Of a DNA stretch of 64,000 nt, positions 50,040-58,314 are shown in pieces. Positions within the stretch are counted from its first letter, which is position 1. Each line of letters starts with the position of its first letter. The notes below the pieces were generated by a model. The model saw only the letters and a list, made by a program, of their open reading frames with translations, had not been told where the DNA came from and made no database searches. The stretch is from Streptomyces sp. NBC_01431. Its GTDB lineage: Bacteria; Actinomycetota; Actinomycetes; Streptomycetales; Streptomycetaceae. The position numbers and the translations under genes are program-made. The stretch covers positions 7,440,001 to 7,504,000 of the forward strand of contig NZ_CP109496.1 of assembly GCF_036231355.1 (NCBI RefSeq). Direction: 5' to 3'.

Positions 50040-52022
50040 TCAGATTCCGGTGAAGGTCCACTGGTTGTTGGTGCTGGAGTTCGGCGTCCACATCACGGTG
50101 GTCGAACCGGCCGTGGTGCTGCCGCTGCCGTCAAGCGCGGTGCCGGTGCCCCGATTGACGATCTGGTAGCGCCCGCCGCCGAGGTTGTTGAGCGACCACT
50201 GCTGGTTGTTGCCGCCGTTCCACGCCGCCTGGCGGCCCGGAGCGCCGTTGGCGGAGTTGCCCCAACTGTCGGCGACCATGCCGTTGGTGCGGTTCATGAT
50301 GCGGTGGTAGCCGTTGCCGAGGTCGATCAGCTGCCACTGCAGGTTGGTGCTGCCGTCGTAGTTCCACTGCTTGAGGTTGGAGCCAGAGGCGACGTTGCCC
50401 CCGCTGTCGAGCACCAGTCCACTGGCCACGTTGGCGATCTTCACCCACGTCGTGGAACCGCCCGGCGCGCCCAGGACGGGAATCTCACCGGAGAAGGTGA
50501 GCTTGACCGTATACGCCAGGGCGCTGAACGGCGGGTTGGACGAGGGCATGGCGAGGTGCAGGCCGGAAGCGTCCTGGGTCGGGGCAGGCAGGTCGGTGTA
50601 GGTGCCGGCGGTTGGGTTCAGCAGTTTGGCGCCGGTCAGGGTGCTGAGGTTGATCTGGTTCGAGTTCAGCGTCGTGATCGTCATGGTGGCGCCCTGCCAG
50701 CCCAGCGCGGTGGCGTAGAGGACCTTGTTGTCCTGGCTGCGGGTGAAGCGGACGTCGTGCGGTTTGCCGGCCACCGGCCCGCTGAACGCTCCTCCGCCCA
50801 TCTTGGTGGGCCCCTCGCCATAACTGGTCCAGGAGCGGGTCGCGTAGACCGCCTCTCCGAACCGGCCGAGCCAGTCGCCCATGGCGAGCAGGATGGACTG
50901 CTGCCCGGAGGGGATGGTGCCGTCGGCCATCGGAGCGATGTTCAGCAGCATGCTGCCGCCCTTGCTGACCCGGTCGATCAGCGAGTGGAGCAGTGCCTGC
51001 GTCGAGTAGTAGCCGATGCCTTCCGTGTAGCACCAGCTGGAGGAGGAGATGCTGTCGTCGGTCAGCCAGTAGGGGGTGAGCAGCCCTGCCGGGCCGCCGC
51101 GCTCGAAGTCGAAGACCTCGCCTTTGTTGTCGAGGCCGTCCTTGTAGGTCGCGGCAACGTCCTTGTTCCACGAGACCGCCTGGTTGTAGTAGTGCGCGAG
51201 GAACTGGAGCCGGTAGGGCTCCTGCACCAAACTCAGGTCGAAGTCCTGCCAGACCAGGTCCGGCTGGTAGCCGTCGATGACCTCGACCAACTTGTCGTAC
51301 CAGAGCTTGTTCTCCGCGGCCGGGCCCTGCTGGCCGAAGAGGACGCGCAGCGCCGGGTCCGACTGGTTCGGCACGTGGTCGTAGAAACCGTTGAAGTGGT
51401 AGGCGTGGTGCAGCGAGGCCATGAACTTCAGCCCCTGCCCGCGGATGGCCCGCGCGTGCAGCCCCACCAGGTCGAGTCTGGGACCGTGCTGGACCGAGTT
51501 CCACGGGTTGGCGCGGCTGTTCCACATGGAGAAACCGTCGTGGTGCTCGGCGACCGGCCCGGCGAACCTGGCGCCCGCGGCCTTGAACAGCCGCGCCCAG
51601 GCGTCCGGATCCCAATTGCCGCCCTGGGAGGCCGGTTTGGGGGCGAACTGGACGTGGTTGCCGGCCTTGTCGCGGGCACCGTCGATGAAGTTGTTGTACG
51701 GCCACACCGAGGGGTCGCCGTAGGTGGCGATGTGGTGCTTGTTCTCGTTCGAGCCGCCGATGTACATGTTGCGCGGATACCACTCGTTCCCGAACGCCGG
51801 AACGCTGAAGACGCCCCAGTGGTAGTAGATGCCGAACTTGGCGTCCTGGAACCAGGCCGGGGCCGGTGGGTGCTGGTCCACGGAGGACCAGCTCGCGCTG
51901 TAGCTCTTGGGGCCTTCGGTCGCGGCGGCCTCGGGGGCGAACCTCAGCAGCCCGAAAGCCGTGGCCGCGCCGGCCGCCGCCAGCAGTCGGCGCCTGCTGA
52001 GGGGCAGGGACGAGGAAGACAT
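50040..52022 (-). CDS. Secreted GH29 alpha-L-fucosidase with ricin lectin (second copy)
   Basis: A 660-residue paralogue of the enzyme at 46266. The Tat signal is SRRRLLAAAGAATAFGLL. The GH29 barrel starts FQDAKFGIYYHWGVFSVPAFGNEWY, with PDLVWQDFDLSL as the probable nucleophile segment. After the antiparallel domain (to about 515) comes a ricin-type module (about 525-660, LDSGGNVASGSNLKQWNYDGSTNLQW). It lacks the crystallin-like insert of its paralogue. It is in the leftward series, 68 bases before the esterase gene. Different linkage preference from the first copy is possible. Confidence 0.93.
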   Translation of the reverse strand: MSSSSLPLSRRRLLAAAGAATAFGLLRFAPEAAATEGPKSYSASWSSVDQHPPAPAWFQDAKFGIYYHWGVFSVPAFGNEWYPRNMYIGGSNENKHHIATYGDPSVWPYNNFIDGARDKAGNHVQFAPKPASQGGNWDPDAWARLFKAAGARFAGPVAEHHDGFSMWNSRANPWNSVQHGPRLDLVGLHARAIRGQGLKFMASLHHAYHFNGFYDHVPNQSDPALRVLFGQQGPAAENKLWYDKLVEVIDGYQPDLVWQDFDLSLVQEPYRLQFLAHYYNQAVSWNKDVAATYKDGLDNKGEVFDFERGGPAGLLTPYWLTDDSISSSSWCYTEGIGYYSTQALLHSLIDRVSKGGSMLLNIAPMADGTIPSGQQSILLAMGDWLGRFGEAVYATRSWTSYGEGPTKMGGGAFSGPVAGKPHDVRFTRSQDNKVLYATALGWQGATMTITTLNSNQINLSTLTGAKLLNPTAGTYTDLPAPTQDASGLHLAMPSSNPPFSALAYTVKLTFSGEIPVLGAPGGSTTWVKIANVASGLVLDSGGNVASGSNLKQWNYDGSTNLQWQLIDLGNGYHRIMNRTNGMVADSWGNSANGAPGRQAAWNGGNNQQWSLNNLGGGRYQIVNRGTGTALDGSGSTTAGSTTVMWTPNSSTNNQWTFTGI

Positions 52023-52088
52023 GTGGGGCCTCTCGGGGGAATTGACGGAGGTGGTACGGGAGTTGGTGACCGTCGGCCGGTCACCGGA

Positions 52089-53630
52089 TCAGTCGCGCGT
52101 CCACTTCTGGTTGCTGCTGCCGTTGCAGGTCCACAGTTGTACGGGGGTGCCGTTGGCGGTCGCGGCGCCGGTGACGTCCAGGCACAGGCCGGACTGGGCG
52201 TTGGTGAGGGTGCCGTTGGAGTTGAGGTTCCACTGCTGGTTGCTCTGGCCGTTGCAGGGCCAGGTGATGACCTTGGTGCCGGGTGTGGTGCCCTGGTGGG
52301 AGGCGTCCAGGCACAGGCGGCTGTTGCCCTCGTACACGGTGAGCTGGTGGGAGGAGGTCTGGGACCATGCCTGGTTCGCCTGGCCATTGCAGTCCCAGAT
52401 CTGAGTCTGCGTCCCCGCCGTCGTGGACGAGTTCGGCACATCCAGACACCGGCCCGCACCCGCCGCGCGCAACGCGCCCATCGTGCCACCTCCACTGCCC
52501 ACCCCGTAACCGGCAGCGGTGATGGCTGCCTGGACGGCGCTCTCGGTGGCGTCGGAGGGGTAACCCGCTGTCATGGCGCCTTCGAAGAACTCGCCCACGC
52601 CATTGGGACTGTTGTCACCCCCGGTGCCGAGCAGGACCGAGCTGTCGACCTTCATCGGCGAGTAGCCGTTCGGCAAGGGGCCGGAGAAGGTGGTGGTCAG
52701 ACCGCCGCTGGTTCCGTTGCCGTATTTGAGAGTGAAGTTGCTGGTGCCGTTGTTCTTCAGCCACGCGCTGACGAAGGGGGCGTGCACACCGGGGTTGTTG
52801 GGATCCTTGTTGGAGCCGGTGTTGGTGTGGAACATGCCGTTCTCCAGGTCGGCCTCGACCCATGGGCCGCTGCCGGTGCATCCGCCGAACCAGCAGGCGT
52901 TGCCCCAGTAGATGGCGTTCATGGTGGCGTTGCCGGTGTCGGTGTGGGAGTTCTCACCGCTGCCGTAGTCGAAGCAGCACCACTGGTTCGTGTAGTTCGA
53001 CGACGTCACCATGTAGATGCCTTCGGGCTGGGAACCGGTGGCCACGCCGCTCGCGTGGTCGAGCCGGTAGCCGACGCCGGGGGTGACCTTGACCCCGAAG
53101 ACCTGGTGGCCGGCCGCGGTCACCGGCAGGGCCATGGCGTCGGCCCCGATGTCAAAACCGTTGGGGCCGGGGCCCTTCCAGTAGCCGCCCCAGGAGATCG
53201 GCAGGTCGTTGTGCCTGGCGCTCTGGTCGTAGATCTTCGTGATCGTGCACGACGTGCCCGAACAGAACGAGACCTGGGACGCGGAGTCGGCGTACCCGCC
53301 CGCGCTGAGCACATCGATGTCGCGGTAGCCGCGATCGGAGGCTCGCTGGATCTGGTACAGCGCCCCGTTGTAGGACGCGAAGAGCGCCCTGGTGGTGGAA
53401 TGCGCCGTCACACAGGGCGTGCCGCCCGCGGCATAGATGTCACACGGAAGCGACGCACCGGCCGCGGCGGCGTTCGCGGAGTGGGCCGCCGGGAGGTGGA
53501 TGGCGGCCGAGTCGGTGTGCGCGGTCGTGGCGAACGCCGGTGTGCAGAACGCGGCCACGACCATCGCCAGGACGGCGAGGATCACGGCCGTGCATCGCCT
53601 TCGCCGGTGTCGCGTTGCAGGCTTGTGCAT
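52089..53630 (-). CDS. Secreted GH54 alpha-L-arabinofuranosidase with ricin lectin (copy 1)
   Basis: A 513-residue protein. It has a signal peptide (RHRRRRCTAVILAVLAMVVAAFCTPAFA). The GH54 (AbfB catalytic) domain covers about 55-380: LPCDIYAAGGTPCVTAHSTTRALF, VLSAGGYADSASQVSFC, CCFDYGSGE, PWVEADLENGMF (probable nucleophile Glu) and LLGTGGDNSPNG (probable acid/base Asp). A 129-residue ricin-type module follows. Characterised fungal GH54 enzymes carry CBM42 instead. It cuts terminal arabinofuranose from arabinoxylan or arabinan. The ATG at 53630 has GAGGAGG six bases upstream; the longer open frame upstream is not coding. Confidence 0.92.
   Translation of the reverse strand: MHKPATRHRRRRCTAVILAVLAMVVAAFCTPAFATTAHTDSAAIHLPAAHSANAAAAGASLPCDIYAAGGTPCVTAHSTTRALFASYNGALYQIQRASDRGYRDIDVLSAGGYADSASQVSFCSGTSCTITKIYDQSARHNDLPISWGGYWKGPGPNGFDIGADAMALPVTAAGHQVFGVKVTPGVGYRLDHASGVATGSQPEGIYMVTSSNYTNQWCCFDYGSGENSHTDTGNATMNAIYWGNACWFGGCTGSGPWVEADLENGMFHTNTGSNKDPNNPGVHAPFVSAWLKNNGTSNFTLKYGNGTSGGLTTTFSGPLPNGYSPMKVDSSVLLGTGGDNSPNGVGEFFEGAMTAGYPSDATESAVQAAITAAGYGVGSGGGTMGALRAAGAGRCLDVPNSSTTAGTQTQIWDCNGQANQAWSQTSSHQLTVYEGNSRLCLDASHQGTTPGTKVITWPCNGQSNQQWNLNSNGTLTNAQSGLCLDVTGAATANGTPVQLWTCNGSSNQKWTRD
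52092..52478 (-). repeat. 129-residue ricin cassette, copy A
   Basis: Starts GALRAAGAGRCLDVPNSSTT and ends at the stop codon of the first GH54 gene. It aligns without gaps to the cassettes at 53747 and 60963, which are fused to GH27 and the second GH54 respectively. Confidence 0.75.
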
Positions 53631-53743
53631 GAAGACCTCCTCTGTGGTGGTGCCGCCACGCGGCGACACCACATCTGCCGTTGGGCGACGGGAGGGGGCC
53701 CGGCTGTCCGCGGGTGGGGCCCACCGAGGCGGAGGATGGGCAC

Positions 53744-55396
53744 TCATCGCAGGGCCCACTGCTGGTTGCCGCTGCCGTTGCAGGTCCACAGTTCGGCGAG
53801 GGTTCCGTCGGCGGTGGCCGCTCCGGTGACGTCCAGGCAGAGGCCGGACTGGGCGCCGGTGACCGTGCCGTTGGAATTCAGCGTCCACTGCTGGTTGCTC
53901 TGGCCGTTGCACGGCCAGATCTCCACCTTCGTCCCGGCGGTGGTCTGGTTGTTGTAGGCGTCCAGGCACATCTGGCCGCTTCCGGAGTAGACGGCGAGCT
54001 GGTTGGACGTGGAGCGCGTCCATGTCTGGTTGGCCCCGCCGTTGCAGCTCCAGATCTGCACCTGGGTGCCGGCGGTCGTGGTGGAGTTCGGTACGTCCAG
54101 GCACTTGTCCGCACCCACCGCGTGCAAAGCACCGGTCACGCTGGTGCCGCCGCCGCCGCTGGTGCCGCCCGCGACCCGGTACATCACCGTGCCGTGGGCC
54201 GGCACCGAGGCGCTGATCGTGGCCGAGGTGGTCGACGCCGCCCCCGACCACAGGTCGGTCAGCGTGTAGACGGACGCCCCGCTCTTTCCGATGGCGGCCG
54301 CGGTGGTGGTGATGGTCGCCGTCGAGCCCGTCTCGTTGAACAGCGCCACCGAGACGTCCCCGTTGGCGAGCGGCTTGGCCAGCACGTCCAGGCCGCCCGA
54401 GGACGACACCATGGTGCCCTGTCTGCCCAGGGCGTCCTGGTCGACCGCGATCACCCGGGAGTTGGTCAGCGTGGACAACGTGTCCGCACCGGCCGAGGCG
54501 ATGTTGGTGCCGGCGATCAGCGGCGCGGCCATCTCCGCCCACAGGCTGAACTCACTGCGGCTCTCGGTGGCCGTCAGCGAGCCGTTGCCGACCTCCAGCA
54601 TGTCCGGGTCGTTCCAGTGGCCGGGGCCCGCGTACGAGGCGAGTCCCACGTTGCTGTGGAAGATCGACAGCATGCTGGAGAAACTCGCACTGATGTCGCC
54701 GGTGGTACGCCAGCTGTTGCCCACGCCCGCGCCCCAGGTCCACACGTTCTCCTGCCCCCAGTTGCACAGGCTGTACAGGATCGGCCGGTTCGTGGCCGCC
54801 AGGGCGTCCCGCATCGTGGTGTACCGGCTCTGCGCCGGCACCCCGTTGTTGTTGCAGTTGTCGTACTTCAGGTAGTCCACGGCCCACGACGCGAACGACT
54901 TCGCGTCCGTGGCCTCGTGCCCCAGGCTGCCCGGATACCCCGCACAGGTCGCGGTGCCCGCGTCCTCGTAGATCCCCAGCTTCAGTCCCAGCGAGTGCAC
55001 ATAGTCCGCGGTGCCCTTGATGCCGTCGGGGAACTTGGCGGGATCCGGTACCAGGTGGCCACCGGAATCGCGGTTGTGCGTCATCCAGCAGTCGTCGATG
55101 TTGACGTACGCATAGCCCGCCGCCTGCATGCCGTTGGTGTGCATCGCCTGCGCGGTGGACTTGATCAGCGCCTCGGACACGTTGCAGCCGTACGCGTTCC
55201 AGTCGTTGAAGCCCATCTGCGGGGTCTGCGCCAGAGCGTTGTTCAACGCGGCGGCGGGCTGCGCCACGGCGGGGGAGAGGAACGGGGCGGTCACCGCGAG
55301 GAGCGCGACCGAGAAGGTGAGTGCCAGCGTCCTGCGTATGACCGGCCGCGACAGCGGGGGCAATAGGCGTCTTGCTCTCACGAAGATCATGGCCAT
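53744..55396 (-). CDS. Secreted GH27 enzyme (alpha-galactosidase or beta-L-arabinopyranosidase) with ricin lectin
   Basis: A 550-residue protein. It has a signal peptide (about 1-48), a GH27 barrel (TPQMGFNDWNAYGCNVSE, VNIDDCW, LGIYEDAGTATCAGYPGS, nucleophile Asp in DYLKYDNC, acid/base Asp in GHWNDPDML), a beta-sandwich (about 330-410) and the 129-residue ricin cassette. Streptomyces GH27-CBM13 enzymes include a beta-L-arabinopyranosidase; the Glu in YEDAG, unlike the Ser/Ala of typical alpha-galactosidases, and the arabinan-type neighbours make that activity worth considering. GGGAG lies eight bases before the ATG. Confidence 0.9.
   Translation of the reverse strand: MAMIFVRARRLLPPLSRPVIRRTLALTFSVALLAVTAPFLSPAVAQPAAALNNALAQTPQMGFNDWNAYGCNVSEALIKSTAQAMHTNGMQAAGYAYVNIDDCWMTHNRDSGGHLVPDPAKFPDGIKGTADYVHSLGLKLGIYEDAGTATCAGYPGSLGHEATDAKSFASWAVDYLKYDNCNNNGVPAQSRYTTMRDALAATNRPILYSLCNWGQENVWTWGAGVGNSWRTTGDISASFSSMLSIFHSNVGLASYAGPGHWNDPDMLEVGNGSLTATESRSEFSLWAEMAAPLIAGTNIASAGADTLSTLTNSRVIAVDQDALGRQGTMVSSSGGLDVLAKPLANGDVSVALFNETGSTATITTTAAAIGKSGASVYTLTDLWSGAASTTSATISASVPAHGTVMYRVAGGTSGGGGTSVTGALHAVGADKCLDVPNSTTTAGTQVQIWSCNGGANQTWTRSTSNQLAVYSGSGQMCLDAYNNQTTAGTKVEIWPCNGQSNQQWTLNSNGTVTGAQSGLCLDVTGAATADGTLAELWTCNGSGNQQWALR
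53747..54133 (-). repeat. 129-residue ricin cassette, copy B
   Basis: Starts GALHAVGADKCLDVPNSTTT, at the 3' end of the GH27 gene. It is the closest relative of copy C (60963-61349). Confidence 0.75.
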
Positions 55397-55558
55397 GCCA
55401 TCTACTCCCTGGACGGGTCTCGGGGCGGTCCTTCGGGTGTGTGGAGCCTGCCGGCGCTCGCGGTGGCGCCCCCGCCGGGCGGTGGCGGCGGACGCGGTGG
55501 CCGTTCTCGTCCTGCCGCAGCGATCCGGCGGGCGGCGCGCGCGTCGGCGCCGACTACC

Positions 55559-57031
55559 TCACTTGAGGTTCCAGTGCTGGTTGGCGCCGCCGCTGGAGTC
55601 CCAGACCTGGACCGGGGCCCCGTTGGCGCTCTGTCCGCCGGGGACCTCAAGCGCCCGGCCGGAAGCGACGTTGGTCAAGGTGTACGAACCATCGCCGTTC
55701 CGACTCGCCTGCCAGTGCTGGTTGGCACCACCGTTGGCGTCCCAGATCTCCATCCGAGTGCCGTTGCCCGTCTGGCCACCCGGCTCGTCCAGAACGCGTC
55801 CACTGGCGATGTTCGTGAACGTGTAGGAGCCGTCGCCGTTCTGACTCGCCCGCCACTGCTGATTCGCGGCACTGCCATTGGCGTCCCAGATCTGCAAGGA
55901 CGTGCCGTTCGCCGTCTGTCCGGCCGGCGCGTCCAACACCCGCCCCGCGGCGACATCGCTCAGCGAGTACACGGTGCCCGAGACGATGCCGCCGGAGTTC
56001 CCCGTACTCCCGCCGAGCGCGGACAGGACCGCGCCATAGGCCGCCTTCTTGTTGCCGTTGTTGTCGAACAGCAACGGGTTCTCTCCCGTCCGCCATGAGT
56101 CGCTGTCCCTGATTCCCCACGCGGTGATGCCGGTGCAGCGGGCGACGTTCATGCATGCCTGGACGGTGTTGGCGTAGGCGGTCGGTGATGCCTGGGCGAT
56201 GTCGAGTTCGGTGATCTGGACGTCGACGCCGAGGGCGGCGAAGTTGGCCAGGGTGGTGCGGAAGCTTGCGGGCGGGCCGCCGGCGCCGAAGTGGCTCTGG
56301 AATCCGACGCAGTCGATGGGTACGCCGCGCGACTTGAAGTCCTTGACCATGTTGTAGACGCCCTGGGTTTTGGCGTCCGACCAGTTCTCGATGTTGTAGT
56401 CGTTGTAGCAGAGTTTGGCCGAGGAGTCGGCGGAGCGGGCGGTGCGGAAGGATTCCTCGATGAAGCCGTTGCCCAGCACGTTCTGGAACACCGAGCTGCG
56501 GTGCTGGCCGCTGCCGTCGTCGGCGAAGGCCTCGTTGACGACGTCCCAGGCGTAGATCTTGCCCTTGTAGTGGGTCATCTCCGTGGTGATGTGGTTGTCC
56601 ATCACACCGCGCAGGGTGTTCGCGTCGCCTATGGAACTGACCCAGGACGGAAGCTGCGAGTGCCACACCAGGGTGTGGCCGCGCATGCGCTGGCCGTGCG
56701 CCGTGGCGTGGTTGACGATCTGGTCGGCGGGGCCGAAGTTGAAGTTGCCGCGGGACGGTTCGGTGGTGTCCCACTTCATCTCGTTCTCCGGGGTGATCAT
56801 GTTGAATTCCCGGTCGAGAATCGTCGAATACGTCGAGTCACCGAGCTTCCCGGCAGCCACGGCCGTGCCGAAATAGCGGCCGCTGCCGGCCGCTGCCGCG
56901 CCCAGCGTGCCGGATGCGGCGTGTGCGGCGGGGCTCGCCGGACCGGTCAGGGCGAGTACCGTGCCGGCCACCAAACCGGTGGACAAGCTCAGTGCCTTGT
57001 GGAGACGGGGCTCCTTGTTGGGCCAGGACAT
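55559..57031 (-). CDS. Secreted GH10 endo-beta-1,4-xylanase with ricin lectin
   Basis: A 490-residue enzyme. It has a signal peptide ending AAHA (about 38). The GH10 barrel (about 45-345) has NMITPENEMKWDTTEP, GHTLVWHSQLPSWV, acid/base Glu in AWDVVNEAFADDG and nucleophile Glu in VQITELDIAQ. A Gly-rich linker leads to a ricin-type module (about 360-490) of three repeats (GRVLDAPAGQTANGTSLQIWDANG and similar), the lactose-lectin-like type without cysteines. It cuts the xylan backbone. Located mid-series, so the glycan target likely contains xylan. Confidence 0.95.
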   Translation of the reverse strand: MSWPNKEPRLHKALSLSTGLVAGTVLALTGPASPAAHAASGTLGAAAAGSGRYFGTAVAAGKLGDSTYSTILDREFNMITPENEMKWDTTEPSRGNFNFGPADQIVNHATAHGQRMRGHTLVWHSQLPSWVSSIGDANTLRGVMDNHITTEMTHYKGKIYAWDVVNEAFADDGSGQHRSSVFQNVLGNGFIEESFRTARSADSSAKLCYNDYNIENWSDAKTQGVYNMVKDFKSRGVPIDCVGFQSHFGAGGPPASFRTTLANFAALGVDVQITELDIAQASPTAYANTVQACMNVARCTGITAWGIRDSDSWRTGENPLLFDNNGNKKAAYGAVLSALGGSTGNSGGIVSGTVYSLSDVAAGRVLDAPAGQTANGTSLQIWDANGSAANQQWRASQNGDGSYTFTNIASGRVLDEPGGQTGNGTRMEIWDANGGANQHWQASRNGDGSYTLTNVASGRALEVPGGQSANGAPVQVWDSSGGANQHWNLK

Positions 57032-57074
57032 GAAGGATCGCTCTCCTCGTGTGTGTGGGGGATGGGGGCACCGG

Positions 57075-58244
57075 TCACGAGACGGTGCTGCGGTCGAGTC
57101 GTGTTACGGAGCTGACCGGCACATTGGTCCACTGTTGGTTGGTTCCGCCGTTGCAGTCCCACAGGACCAGTTGCGTACCGTCGGTGGTGGACGCACCGGG
57201 GTCGTCGAGGCAGCGGCCGGAGACCGGATTGCGGTAACCGCCGTTGTACGCCTGCCATTGCTGGTTGGTTCCGCCGTTGCAGTCCCAGATCTCGATCTTG
57301 GTGCCGTTGGCGGTACCACCGCCCGTGGCGTCGAGGCACTTGCCGAGCGCCCGCAGGGTGCCGTCGGAGCGCGCGGACCACCACTGCGCGTCGGCGCCGT
57401 TGCAGGACCAGATCTGCGCGGCTGTCCCGTTGGCGCTGTTGCCGCCGTTGACGTCCAGGCACTTCCCCGCGACCCCGGAATGCACAGGCCCGCCCGCGGA
57501 GACCGGCGGCTTGATCCAGCCTGCCGCGTCCGCGGCCTGGACCCCGGCGTTGAAGGCGTCCGCCATCTTGGTGTAGCCGCTGTCGTTGGGGTGCAAGGGG
57601 TCGGACAGGTCCGCGGTGGTCAGCGCGCTCATGTCCACCAGGCGTACGTGCTTGCCGGCAGCCTGCTCGGCCTGAACGATGCCGGGCAGCTTGGCGTTGA
57701 ACGCGGGGCGGGTGGCCTCCTCGGTGCTGCTGGTGGAGACGATCACGGTGCCGACAAGGACGGTCGCGTCAGAGGCGTCGGCCGTGATCTGGTCGATGAG
57801 CGCGTGGAGCCGTTCGGCGGCGGGCTCAGCCTGAGAGCCGCCGTTCAGATCATTGGTGCCGATCTCCAGGGTGATCACGTTGGGCCGGTACCGGGCAAGC
57901 ACGGAGTCCGCGATGCCTGCTATCTGGTCGATGCGCCAGCCGGAGTGGCCTTCGTTGTCCGGGTCGGACATGGTGCCGTTGCGGCCCGAGCCGACGAAGT
58001 CCAGGCCGTGTCCTTCGGACGTCAGTTGGTTCCACAGGAAGCCCCGGTAGCTGTTCCCGGACGGGCTGCCGACGCCCCAGGTGATCGAGTCACCCAACGG
58101 CATCAGCCGTAGGCTGGCGGGCGCGGCGGCGGCCCCGGTGGCGGACGGTGCCTTGCCGCCGGTCGCGGCTGCCGCGGGCAACGCGCCGCTCAGGCCGATC
58201 GCGGCCGTCAGCGCCGCGGCCAAGGGCATCCAGTACTTCTTCAT
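57075..58244 (-). CDS. Secreted SGNH (GDSL/CE3-like) esterase with ricin lectin
   Basis: A 389-residue protein. It has a signal peptide (about 1-26), then an SGNH hydrolase domain (about 45-245): block I LMPLGDSITWGVG, block III LEIGTNDLNGG, block V SDPLHPNDSGYTKMADAF. This is the order and spacing of CE3 acetylxylan esterases. A ricin-type module (about 255-377) carries KCLDVNGGNSANGTAAQIWSC and two more repeats. It removes O-acetyl groups from xylan or pectin. 43 bases before the xylanase gene and co-directional. Confidence 0.92.
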   Translation of the reverse strand: MKKYWMPLAAALTAAIGLSGALPAAAATGGKAPSATGAAAAPASLRLMPLGDSITWGVGSPSGNSYRGFLWNQLTSEGHGLDFVGSGRNGTMSDPDNEGHSGWRIDQIAGIADSVLARYRPNVITLEIGTNDLNGGSQAEPAAERLHALIDQITADASDATVLVGTVIVSTSSTEEATRPAFNAKLPGIVQAEQAAGKHVRLVDMSALTTADLSDPLHPNDSGYTKMADAFNAGVQAADAAGWIKPPVSAGGPVHSGVAGKCLDVNGGNSANGTAAQIWSCNGADAQWWSARSDGTLRALGKCLDATGGGTANGTKIEIWDCNGGTNQQWQAYNGGYRNPVSGRCLDDPGASTTDGTQLVLWDCNGGTNQQWTNVPVSSVTRLDRSTVS

Positions 58245-58314
58245 CAGCGTTCCTCACTGGTGGGGGACAGTGGGTGTGGTGAACGAACCGTCAGTTGGTG
58301 CGGGCGCCCGCCGG

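Noticed and set aside
50304..53957. Long plus-strand open frame across the GH29 and GH54 genes
   Set aside because: It spans two real minus-strand genes and their spacer, with a repetitive Gly/Val/Arg composition and no domain.
52089..54542. 817-residue reading of the first GH54 gene
   Set aside because: The extra N-terminal part is a shifted reading of the GH27 gene; the signal peptide and ribosome-binding site place the start at 53630.
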